Shown: in pieces, positions 48,701 to 55,641 of the stretch
Position numbering within the stretch: the first letter of the stretch is position 1
Layout of the letters: each line of letters begins with the position of its first letter
Assembly (NCBI GenBank): GCA_963703355.1
Contig: OY969813.1
Span: forward strand, 1,674,001-1,738,000
Length of the DNA: 64,000 bases
Reading direction: 5' to 3'
Origin: Puia sp963703355
GTDB lineage: Bacteria; Bacteroidota; Bacteroidia; Chitinophagales; Chitinophagaceae
The notes under the pieces: model-generated
What the model saw: only the letters and a program-made list of their open reading frames with translations
What the model was told of the DNA's origin: nothing
The model's database searches: none
Translations under genes and position numbers: made by a program

Positions 48701-49377
48701 GGGATTTCGGTGATCTTTCCCCTTTATCATATCAAACAAATCCCACGCACTTATATGCAGATACGGGAACTTATATTATTCATCTGGAAGTCATAGACAG
48801 CAGTACCTGTAACATTAGATCCGATACATCAATTACAATCCATGTTCATGGTAAACCCACTTCTATGTTTACAGTCACGCCACAACCACCAGTTTATAAC
48901 ACGCCCACCGTTTTTCACAACAACTCAATCGCGGCTTCACATTTCACCTGGTATTTTGGCGACAATGATTCATTAAATACTGAATCTTTAGATACTGTGG
49001 CACACCAGTATCAATTTACAGGTACCGTGAATGCGTGTTTAGTTTCATACAATCAATTTGGCTGTTCTGATACGAGTTGCCAGGACGTTGAGACTTTAGT
49101 TAGTCCATTATTGGACGTACCCAATGCCTTTACTCCGGGCAGATTTGGTGAAAACAGTGTAATCATGGTAAGAGGGTACGGAATTGTTTCTATGAATTGG
49201 AGAATATACAATAGGTACGGTCAGCTTGTATTCCAGTCAAATACTGCTTCTCAGGGCTGGGATGGAACATTCAATGGAACTTTACAGCCATTGGGTGTTT
49301 ACGCGTATACCCTGGACGCCACTTTTCAGGACGGAACTAAAACAACCAAGAGAGGTGATATAACGTTAATTAGGTAA
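45721..49377 (+). CDS. T9SS type B cargo, paralogue of the preceding gene
   Basis: A 1218-residue exported protein starting at TTG, collinear with the 1254-residue neighbour: signal peptide (about 1-30, ending HAYAQ), the LEFVENKGQWDPRV domain, SBBP propeller repeats (ATYIGGTANECPHSMYSD, ASFLGGSGEDACFVLKI), four PKD domains, and a gliding motility-associated C-terminal domain (DVPNAFTPGRFGENSV, YNRYGQLVF). The pair reflects a tandem duplication that has since diverged. Only 39 bp separate it from the PorP/SprF gene, so the cargo and its membrane partner are probably co-expressed. Confidence 0.9.
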   Translation: MQIIKKNGLFNKRIYSVVVFAIILMHAYAQTETPNLEFVENKGQWDPRVILKADIGNGTLYFHKRGIEVVLHDQAEMSRLIAAHTPLSKTDTTNHSILPAIKNGRPNALRSHAYSVNFLNMNSGTEIIPDKPLDSYNNYLIGNDSTKWGRHCRIFQGVTYKNIYPGIDLRYYTDNGKLKYDLIVHPGADPNSIAMQYEGLDGLAVTSNRLLLKTTVGDVRELEPNSYQAGDNGRQSIQVKYRLSRNNIVRFDVGHYKNDQVLVIDPTLVFSTFTGSLASNWGFTATPGPDGSFFAGGIVFGDGFPVLPGAFQANFQGGSFDVGIMKFSSNGRNRIYATYIGGTANECPHSMYSDPQGNLVVMGRTYSEDFPHDVFIGKPGYCELFVVKINTTGTGLIGSSLIGGSNYDAVNIEDQLNQENGDHEVANSLIKNYGDDSRSEVILDGANNVYVATCTRSAKDFPVTPGAFQTTYAGGEQDGVILKLTPDCKTLIFASFLGGSGEDACFVLKINPITNDIYVAGATNSPDLNGNKAGTMQPAYAGGLSDGFISIISNDGSTLKKTTYLGTSGFDAIYGIDFDKAGFPYVMGSTTGKWLTTANVGFINPGAKQFVGKIQPDLSGYVYSTTFGSAAPNPNISPVAFLIDRCENVYVSGWGGWLYADADPYGLAGTGGMPVSANAIKKVTDNRDFYFIVIQKNASALLYATYFGQNDGPQSISEHVDGGTSRYDRNGAIYQAICANCAGHSLTPFPTSPGVWSPRNGTGGEGCNLAAVKIAFNFAGVSADPRSLINGVYDSSGCVPLQVLFVDTAHNGKQYIWTFGDGTPDTTTNSFQVWHTYTATGYFRVREIAIDSNSCNTADTAYLDIRVRTDRAVLSFDIGKIGVCTSLNYNFSNTSTPPPAKPFVPGDFTWDFGDGTRQPAPNPVGSTSHAFANTGTYIVRLILNDTSYCNYPDSLSDTLRVSPNVKAQFEVGDGCAPYDAIFNNTSLAGQQFIWDFGDLSPLSYQTNPTHLYADTGTYIIHLEVIDSSTCNIRSDTSITIHVHGKPTSMFTVTPQPPVYNTPTVFHNNSIAASHFTWYFGDNDSLNTESLDTVAHQYQFTGTVNACLVSYNQFGCSDTSCQDVETLVSPLLDVPNAFTPGRFGENSVIMVRGYGIVSMNWRIYNRYGQLVFQSNTASQGWDGTFNGTLQPLGVYAYTLDATFQDGTKTTKRGDITLIR

Positions 49378-49416
49378 AATGTATCTTTACAAGACCTTTT
49401 CAGAAACTCTGTACCG

Positions 49417-50457
49417 ATGACGAGGATTAGCTATGTTTTAATGTGTATTCTGTTCCAGGTATCGTGTGGGTTGACATTGGAAGCACAGGACCTTCATTTT
49501 TCGCAGTGGTTCAATGAACCACTCCTTACAAATCCCGCAAATACTGGTTTTATTCCTGATGCGGATTATCGTCTGGGCGCAAACTATCGTAATCAGTGGT
49601 CCACAATCATGTCTGAACCGTACCGCACCATGAGTATCTGGGGCGACGCACAGGTTTTTCGCAATCGGATCCAATCGGGATGGCTTGGGTTGGGCGGAGC
49701 TATTCTTCATGACGTGGCCGGAGCAAGCAGCTTGAGCACAACTCAGGTTTATGCATCCGTTGCCTACCATCAAATGGTTGGTTATTCCAGTTTGTTGTCC
49801 ATTGGTTTTAATACCGGCTGGGTGAACAAACGGATAAATACGACCAACTTAAAATTCCCCGATCAGTTTGATGGAAAGTTTTTTGATACAAACGTGCCCA
49901 CGATGGTTACCATCGACCAACCCAATATCAATTATTTCGACATGCAGGTCGGGATGAACTATGCCTATTTCCCAAATGCAAAGACATATGTAAACGCCGG
50001 TTTCTCCATTCAACATATCAATAGTCCGCAGGAATCTTTTTTCACATCGGATCCTGTAGGTTATAATGATCATATCGCAGCCCGTTATATTGGTTTTATT
50101 AATGGCAGTTTTAAAACCAGCGATCAGGTAATTATTAATCCCATGGCTTACTATACCATCCAGGCGGATGCAAGTGAATTTGTAGCCGGACTAAATGTTG
50201 CATATAATTTGTCGGGCGATGGTGAACAACAGATTATCGGCGGACTGTATGACAGACCAGGCGATGCCATCATTCCCATGATCGGATTCGTATATAAAAA
50301 TATCCGGATGATGTTCTCGTACGATGTAACTACCTCCTCTCTAAAACAATATAACAATGGCAATGGTGCCTATGAATTCTCGATTATTCGTCCGGGTTTT
50401 TATCCTGAATACAATGGCGACCAGCATCAGTCATTGTGTCCATCATTTAAAAATTAA
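49417..50457 (+). CDS. PorP/SprF-family T9SS-associated outer-membrane protein
   Basis: A 346-residue outer-membrane barrel. A signal peptide (to about 23, ending LTLEAQ) is followed by the family opening DLHFSQWFNEPLLTNPANTG and NYRNQWSTI, and later strands such as GIGGAILHD-like GLGGAILHDVAGASSLST. PorP/SprF proteins are found next to type B (gliding motility-type) cargo genes and help their attachment or export. That pattern is repeated here, with two type B cargos immediately upstream. Confidence 0.92.
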   Translation: MTRISYVLMCILFQVSCGLTLEAQDLHFSQWFNEPLLTNPANTGFIPDADYRLGANYRNQWSTIMSEPYRTMSIWGDAQVFRNRIQSGWLGLGGAILHDVAGASSLSTTQVYASVAYHQMVGYSSLLSIGFNTGWVNKRINTTNLKFPDQFDGKFFDTNVPTMVTIDQPNINYFDMQVGMNYAYFPNAKTYVNAGFSIQHINSPQESFFTSDPVGYNDHIAARYIGFINGSFKTSDQVIINPMAYYTIQADASEFVAGLNVAYNLSGDGEQQIIGGLYDRPGDAIIPMIGFVYKNIRMMFSYDVTTSSLKQYNNGNGAYEFSIIRPGFYPEYNGDQHQSLCPSFKN

Positions 50458-50479
50458 AATTATCTGCTAACCAATATTT

Positions 50480-51037
50480 ATGAAAAAACTTTTAGGATTT
50501 ATTATAATCGGAATGTCTTTTACGCAAATCGGCATGGCACAGGACTCAGACGTAAAAGGGTTTGACAAATCAAAATTATTTGTAGGTGGAAATCTCGGAC
50601 TTGCATTCGGGACTTATACGATTGTAAATGTTTCTCCCCTGGTTGGCTATCATTTTTCTCCTATGTTCGCAGCTGGTGTTGGTCTCAATTATTCATATTA
50701 TGGATACGATGACGGTTTCTATAAATATGCGCAGAGTTATGCCGGAATGAGTCTGTTTGGAAGAGTTTATCCTTTGCGACAGTTTTTCGTTCAGGTTCAG
50801 CCAGAAGTCAATTATGTATGGGGAACTCAAACTCCGGATCCTGGGTATCAGGGCTATCCAACGTATAAAATTCCTACTCAATTTGTGCCCTCACTACTTC
50901 TTGGAGGGGGTGCTGCAATACCTACCGGGCCCAATGGCGCCATTATGATCAGTGTGATGTACGACGTTATTCAAAATCCGTTATCACCTTATTATCGTCA
51001 GGCCGTTTATGGTTTCGGGTATAATATAGGATTCTAA
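50480..51037 (+). CDS. Small outer-membrane beta-barrel protein
   Basis: A 185-residue protein with a signal peptide (MKKLLGFIIIGMSFTQIGMA) and alternating aromatic/glycine strands typical of an eight-stranded barrel (KLFVGGNLGLAFGTYTIVN, AAGVGLNYSYYGY), ending in a C-terminal phenylalanine (YGFGYNIGF). It begins 22 bp after the PorP/SprF gene and ends the surface-protein operon. No specific function can be given. Confidence 0.8.
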   Translation: MKKLLGFIIIGMSFTQIGMAQDSDVKGFDKSKLFVGGNLGLAFGTYTIVNVSPLVGYHFSPMFAAGVGLNYSYYGYDDGFYKYAQSYAGMSLFGRVYPLRQFFVQVQPEVNYVWGTQTPDPGYQGYPTYKIPTQFVPSLLLGGGAAIPTGPNGAIMISVMYDVIQNPLSPYYRQAVYGFGYNIGF

Positions 51038-51038
51038 A

Positions 51039-51112
51039 GAAAGTATAAGGGTATAAGAGTATAGGAATATATGAATGCCATAACTCTTATACTCTTATAC
51101 TCTTATACTTTC
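51039..51112. terminator. Long inverted repeat between convergent genes
   Basis: Arms 51039-51063 and 51088-51112 pair over 25 positions with one G-U wobble and a 24-nt loop. The arms consist of 8-bp units (CTCTTATA-like) repeated three times. The position between the stop codons of the convergent barrel and LOG genes fits a bidirectional terminator, although the stem is AT-rich and unusually long. Confidence 0.65.
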
Positions 51113-51113
51113 T

Positions 51114-51653
51114 TCAGCTTAATTTGTTGAAGACTTCCACTGGAGAGGAGCAAAAATAAATGGACCCGGGCATTTCGTCATATAGAAATCCTTCTTTCTG
51201 CATATGGGCGATCTGTTTTTGAAGATGATTATAAAAACCGTCAGAATTGAGAACAAATATTTTTTTATTGTGAATCTTTAGCTGATTCCAGGTTAGAATT
51301 TCAAACATCTCATCCATTGTTCCAAAACCTCCCGGCAGGACGATCACTGCATCACAGCGATCATAGATCATTTTTTTTCGTGTGTGCATGTCCGGAACTA
51401 TGGCAAGTTCAGTAAGCCCTTTATGCTGGGCCTCCCATTCAATCAATAACTCCGGAATAATTCCCATTATCCTTCCTTCATGCTCCAATACAGAATCGGC
51501 GAGTACGCCCATCAAACCTTTTTGACCACCTCCATAAACCAGTTTTACTTTCAGCATGGCCAATAGTTTGCCAAGTTCTTTCACGTGCTGGTTAAACAAA
51601 GGATTTTTTCCACTGTGCGAACCACAAAAAACAGCCACAGACTCAATATTCAT
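51114..51653 (-). CDS. LOG-family nucleoside monophosphate phosphoribohydrolase
   Basis: A 179-residue Rossmann-type protein of the LOG/TIGR00730 family. Seen: VAVFCGSHSGKNP near the start, LVYGGGQKGLMGVLADSVL, and the signature PGGFGTMDEMFEILTWNQL with the PGGxGTxxE motif. The family cleaves the N-glycosidic bond of nucleoside 5-monophosphates (known for cytokinin ribotides and for purine nucleotides). It is transcribed divergently from the symporter across 83 bp. Confidence 0.92.
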   Translation of the reverse strand: MNIESVAVFCGSHSGKNPLFNQHVKELGKLLAMLKVKLVYGGGQKGLMGVLADSVLEHEGRIMGIIPELLIEWEAQHKGLTELAIVPDMHTRKKMIYDRCDAVIVLPGGFGTMDEMFEILTWNQLKIHNKKIFVLNSDGFYNHLQKQIAHMQKEGFLYDEMPGSIYFCSSPVEVFNKLS

Positions 51654-51736
51654 AGAATGTTACCGGTTGAGTGGGCTAAAATTGAAATTTTAATATTGTA
51701 TTTCCTAATTTTCAATCACTAATTTCACATCCAGCC

Positions 51737-53200
51737 ATGTCACCTCTTTTGCTTTTTTCTTTTGTTGTAGCCTATTTCGTGTTGCTTCTGGTAGTGGCCT
51801 ATCGCACGTCCCGAGGATCTGATAATGATTCTTTCTTCATCGGTAACCGAAATTCCAATTGGATGCTTGTGGCGTTTGGAATGATCGGCACTTCTCTTTC
51901 AGGAGTCACCTTTGTAAGTGTTCCCGGCTCTGTTGCGAGAGATTCCTTTTCCTATTTTCAAATCACACTCGGTTATTTTCTTGGATATATCTTAATTGCT
52001 TATGTGTTGCTTCCATTGTATTACAGAATGCACCTTACCTCTATTTACAATTACCTGAATGAACGATTGGGTTTTAGTTCATATAAAACTGGTGCCGCTT
52101 TTTTTATTTTGTCCAGGGTACTGGGAGCCACAGCGCGCCTTTATCTGGTAGTAAATATTTTACAGGAGGCCATTCTTTCGGGCTTTCATATTCCATTCTG
52201 GGTCACTACTGCGATTATCCTCATCATGATTTTACTATATACGTTTGAAGGAGGGGTTAAAACAATCGTATGGACCGACACTTTGCAAACTACCTGTATG
52301 CTTGGTGGCATGGTGATATGTGTACTTTACATTTTACATCACCTGAATCTGAATCTTTCCGGTGCATTGCAAGCCATGCAGACAAAAGGATATGCCAAAA
52401 TATTTTTTACGGATCCTGACAGTAAATTATTTTTTTTGAAACAAATTATCGCAGGCATGTTCATCACCGTTACCATGACGGGTATGGATCAGGAGATGAT
52501 GCAAAAAAGTATTTCTGTTAAAACACTGAAAGATTCCAAAAAAAATATGGTCGTATTGGGATTCATCATGCTGGTGGTGATTTTTTTATTTCTCTTTCTC
52601 GGTGGACTATTACACCTGTTTGCAACTTCTGAAAATCTCACAGTTACAGGTGATCATTTATTTCCCGAACTCGCTCTTCACCATATGCCGAATATAATTT
52701 CTATTATATTTATCATCGCTTTGATTTCTGCTTTGTTTCCCAGTTCGGATGGTGCAATCACCGCACTCACCGCATCTTTTTGCATCGACATCCTGGGAAT
52801 CAACAGAAATCAACATCTGGATGAAGCGGGTAGAAAAAAAATTCGCCAGCGGGTTCACCTGGTATTTATTTTTGTATTTCTTGTGTTCGTACTGATATAC
52901 AAGTGGATCTCCAGCGACAGCATGATTGGTATCATATTGAAAGTAGCTACCTATACGTACGGTCCCCTGCTGGGTCTTTTTTCCTTCTCCATTCTTACCC
53001 GCCGAACTTTACGCGGCAAATGGGTACCGTTAGTTTGTATATTGTCTCCCGTGCTTTGTTTCTTTTTGGACAAATACCAGGAAGCACTTTTTGGAAACTT
53101 TCATATCGGTCTCGAACTTTTATTAATCAACGGGATTTTTACTTTTATTGGGCTTTGGGCCATCAGCAAAAAGGCTGAAGGCGAAAAGCTGAAGGCTTAA
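51737..53200 (+). CDS. Sodium:solute symporter (SSS family)
   Basis: A 487-residue transporter with about thirteen helices. Seen: FFIGNRNSNWMLVAFGMIGT, FVSVPGSVARDSFSYFQ, TFEGGVKTIVWTDTLQT and ISALFPSSDGAITALTASF (the conserved sodium-site helix). The substrate is unknown; in Bacteroidota such symporters often carry sugars, sialate-like acids or pantothenate. The last residues (KKAEGEKLKA) are encoded by a copy of the low-complexity intergenic repeat, so the tail has probably been extended or replaced by repeat sequence. Confidence 0.92.
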   Translation: MSPLLLFSFVVAYFVLLLVVAYRTSRGSDNDSFFIGNRNSNWMLVAFGMIGTSLSGVTFVSVPGSVARDSFSYFQITLGYFLGYILIAYVLLPLYYRMHLTSIYNYLNERLGFSSYKTGAAFFILSRVLGATARLYLVVNILQEAILSGFHIPFWVTTAIILIMILLYTFEGGVKTIVWTDTLQTTCMLGGMVICVLYILHHLNLNLSGALQAMQTKGYAKIFFTDPDSKLFFLKQIIAGMFITVTMTGMDQEMMQKSISVKTLKDSKKNMVVLGFIMLVVIFLFLFLGGLLHLFATSENLTVTGDHLFPELALHHMPNIISIIFIIALISALFPSSDGAITALTASFCIDILGINRNQHLDEAGRKKIRQRVHLVFIFVFLVFVLIYKWISSDSMIGIILKVATYTYGPLLGLFSFSILTRRTLRGKWVPLVCILSPVLCFFLDKYQEALFGNFHIGLELLLINGIFTFIGLWAISKKAEGEKLKA

Positions 53201-53215
53201 CGCATAATGCTGAAC
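53195..53215 (-). repeat. Inverted copy of the 45633-45653 repeat core
   Basis: On the minus strand this 21-mer equals the 45633-45653 sequence at 20 of 21 positions. It covers the symporter stop codon. Related GCTGAAGGC units extend leftward into the last codons of the symporter. Confidence 0.8.
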
Positions 53216-53324
53216 ATGGGACGCTTTATCTGAACAGTTTAAAAAAGTGATTAACCAAATATGAGTTAAACCACGCTCATATTTGCTCTCCTTAATACAA
53301 CGCCTTTCGCCTTAACCCTTGAGC

Positions 53325-53356
53325 TTTCAGCGTTAAGCGCTATGCATTAAGCGTTA
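53325..53356 (+). repeat. GCGTTAAGC-type intergenic repeat
   Basis: TTTCAGCGTTAAGCGCTATG followed by CATTAAGCGTT, directly before the O-methyltransferase gene. It belongs to the same low-complexity family as 45633 and 53195. The same gap has a perfect 9-bp hairpin (53257-53265 with 53276-53284, AAATATGAG/CTCATATTT) without a T-tract. Confidence 0.75.
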
Positions 53357-53366
53357 ATTTCGCACC

Positions 53367-54002
53367 ATGGATTTAATCAACCCAAAAGCGCTGTCATACG
53401 CTGAAAAATATTCTCCCCAGGAAGATGATAATTTAAATGAGATTGAACGTGCGGCTGCAACGCATCCCGAAACACATATGCTGAGTGGTGCCCTTCAAGG
53501 CAAGTTTTTGGAAATGATTAGCAAACTGATACAACCTACTTATATTCTGGAAATAGGCAGTTTCCTGGGTTACAGTGCTTTATGTCTCGCGAAGGGGCTA
53601 AAACCCGGCGGCGAATTACATACCCTGGAGCTGGATGAAGCCACAGCAGCGATAGCCCGTTCAAACTTTAAGAGTTCTAAAACAAAGAATAAAATAATTT
53701 TGCACGCCGGAAATGCGTTAGAGCTGCTTGAAAGGCTCGATAAACCCTGGGACCTTGTATTCATCGATGCCGATAAAACGGGTTATACAGATTATTACAA
53801 GGCTCTGGTACCAAAACTTAAATCCGGCAGTTTAATTCTGGCTGACAATGTTTTGTTTCATGGTCAGATTCTTGAAGACGTGGTAAAAGGAAAAAGCGCA
53901 AAAGCAATTCAGGCATTTAATGATATGGTATTGTCTGACGATCGGGTAGAAAAAATGATGCTGACCCTGAGGGATGGTGTTTATCTTATCCGGAAAAAAT
54001 AA
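53367..54002 (+). CDS. Class I SAM-dependent O-methyltransferase
   Basis: A 211-residue protein of the O-methyltransferase family 3 (catechol/caffeoyl-CoA-type). SAM-binding is seen in ILEIGSFLGYSALCLAKGL, metal/substrate residues in LVFIDADKTGYTDYY and LILADNVLFHGQ. Many bacteria keep one such gene whose small-molecule or RNA substrate is not defined. The LysM glucosaminidase begins 9 bp later, so they are likely co-transcribed. Confidence 0.9.
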   Translation: MDLINPKALSYAEKYSPQEDDNLNEIERAAATHPETHMLSGALQGKFLEMISKLIQPTYILEIGSFLGYSALCLAKGLKPGGELHTLELDEATAAIARSNFKSSKTKNKIILHAGNALELLERLDKPWDLVFIDADKTGYTDYYKALVPKLKSGSLILADNVLFHGQILEDVVKGKSAKAIQAFNDMVLSDDRVEKMMLTLRDGVYLIRKK

Positions 54003-54011
54003 AAATGACTG

Positions 54012-55040
54012 ATGAAAGTTAAATTTCGATTACTGGTGATTGTGATGATTTTTGGGCAACTCCTCCGTGCCCAAAGTCCGGACCAGATCTCCAATTATAT
54101 CAATACCTACAAAATACTTGCGATTGCGGAAATGCAACGGTCGGGTATACCCGCTTCCATTATTCTTGCTCAGGGAATACATGAAACGCAGGCAGGTACA
54201 AGCGATCTGGTGATTGCATCAAATAATCATTTCGGTATAAAGTGTAAGGACAACTGGAATGGTCAGGTGGTTTATCACGATGACGATGCCAGGGGAGAAT
54301 GTTTTCGGAGTTATCCTGCAGCTTCGGATTCATACCGCGATCATTCAGATTTTCTTATTAACAGCCCACGTTATGCATTTCTGTTTAAACTAAATCCGGA
54401 GGACTATGAATCCTGGGCTTATGGATTGAAGAAAGCAGGTTATGCTACTAATACTAAATATTCTGAAATACTGATAAGGCTCATTCGTGAATACGATTTA
54501 CAAAAATATAGTTTGATTGCTCTGGGAAAACTTCCGCCGGAACCCAGTGATTCAGGAGCCATGGCTAAAAGAACGAATGATGAAACGGTTCAGGGATTTC
54601 TTGATACGGTTCAGATAAAAAAAACTGCAGACATTTCGTATCCGGAAGGACAGTTTGCGATTAATGCTACAAAAGTAATCTATGCGAAAGCAGGTGTTTC
54701 GCTTCTCGCCCTGTCAAACCAATATACGATACCTCTTGCCCGACTTCTTGAATTCAATGACCTGAAAGAGGAAGATGTTTTAGTTAATGATCAGTTAATT
54801 TTTCTTCAACGCAAACGTAAAATCGGAGGCACTCCCTATCACATAACACAGACAGGCGAATCGATGTACGTTATTTGCCAGGAGGAGGGTATTCGATATG
54901 AAAATATACTTGAACTCAATCACCTGGCACCCGGTGAAGAACCTGCGCCAGGTGAAAAGATATATCTTCAGTTCATGGCTACCGGCAAACCGGCGCTTAA
55001 AAATGCCGGAAATATGAAAACGGCATCGTCCACCCATTGA
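54012..55040 (+). CDS. Peptidoglycan glucosaminidase with LysM domains
   Basis: A 342-residue exported hydrolase: signal peptide (1-21, ending LLRAQ), a GH73-type glucosaminidase domain (about 25-170) with SIILAQGIHETQAGTSDLV (catalytic E58) and NNHFGIKCKDNWNG, then two LysM-like segments (about 220-270 and 278-325, PYHITQTGESMYVICQEEGI). It would cut beta-1,4 GlcNAc bonds in peptidoglycan during growth or division. Confidence 0.92.
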   Translation: MKVKFRLLVIVMIFGQLLRAQSPDQISNYINTYKILAIAEMQRSGIPASIILAQGIHETQAGTSDLVIASNNHFGIKCKDNWNGQVVYHDDDARGECFRSYPAASDSYRDHSDFLINSPRYAFLFKLNPEDYESWAYGLKKAGYATNTKYSEILIRLIREYDLQKYSLIALGKLPPEPSDSGAMAKRTNDETVQGFLDTVQIKKTADISYPEGQFAINATKVIYAKAGVSLLALSNQYTIPLARLLEFNDLKEEDVLVNDQLIFLQRKRKIGGTPYHITQTGESMYVICQEEGIRYENILELNHLAPGEEPAPGEKIYLQFMATGKPALKNAGNMKTASSTH

Positions 55041-55067
55041 CCTTAGTACATCAGCACAAAATTCAAC

Positions 55068-55604
55068 ATGGATATCCTTCAAATTCACGACAAGAAATTC
55101 AAACCCTATCTTTCTGAAGAAGTCATCCGTGAGAAAGTAATTGAGCTCGCAGCTGCTTTAAACGTTGATTATAAGGACAAAAAACCCATTTTTATCGCTA
55201 TTCTTAATGGTGCTTTCATCTTTGCAGCTGACCTTTTTAAGTCGCTCAGATTTGATGCCGAGATCTCATTTATTAAACTGGCCTCCTACAAAGGCATGAA
55301 GTCAACTGGTCAGGTAATCACCGCTATAGGGCTGGATATTGAAATATTCGACCGTCACGTAGTGATACTGGAAGACATCGTGGATACCGGTAAAACCCTA
55401 AACGAGTTCCTGCCACAGCTTTGGCACCAACAACCCGCTTCCTTAAAAATCGTCGCCTTGCTGCACAAACCCGAAGCCACTGTTTACCCCCTGAAAGTGG
55501 ATTATACAGGTTTTGAAATTCCTGATAAATTTGTGGTAGGTTATGGTCTAGATTACAATGGATTGGGAAGAAATACTTCGGCTATTTATCAGCTTTTTGA
55601 ATAA
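55068..55604 (+). CDS. hpt: Hypoxanthine phosphoribosyltransferase
   Basis: A 178-residue type I phosphoribosyltransferase. The PRPP loop reads VVILEDIVDTGKTLNEF (about 100-116), with FIAILNGAFIFAADL upstream and KFVVGYGLDYNGLGRN near the C-terminus, all diagnostic of HPRT. It converts hypoxanthine or guanine plus PRPP to IMP or GMP. It starts 27 bp after the glucosaminidase. Confidence 0.95.
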   Translation: MDILQIHDKKFKPYLSEEVIREKVIELAAALNVDYKDKKPIFIAILNGAFIFAADLFKSLRFDAEISFIKLASYKGMKSTGQVITAIGLDIEIFDRHVVILEDIVDTGKTLNEFLPQLWHQQPASLKIVALLHKPEATVYPLKVDYTGFEIPDKFVVGYGLDYNGLGRNTSAIYQLFE

Positions 55605-55641
55605 AAAGCGTTTTTAACCGAAAGAAGGCTTTGTTACCAAA

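Noticed and set aside
41762..49377. Frameshifted single gene split into two cargo proteins
   Set aside because: Each protein has its own signal peptide and full C-terminal sorting domain, so they are tandem paralogues.
53257..53284. Terminator after the symporter
   Set aside because: The 9-bp hairpin is perfect but AT-rich and has no T-tract on either strand; mentioned only as a hairpin.
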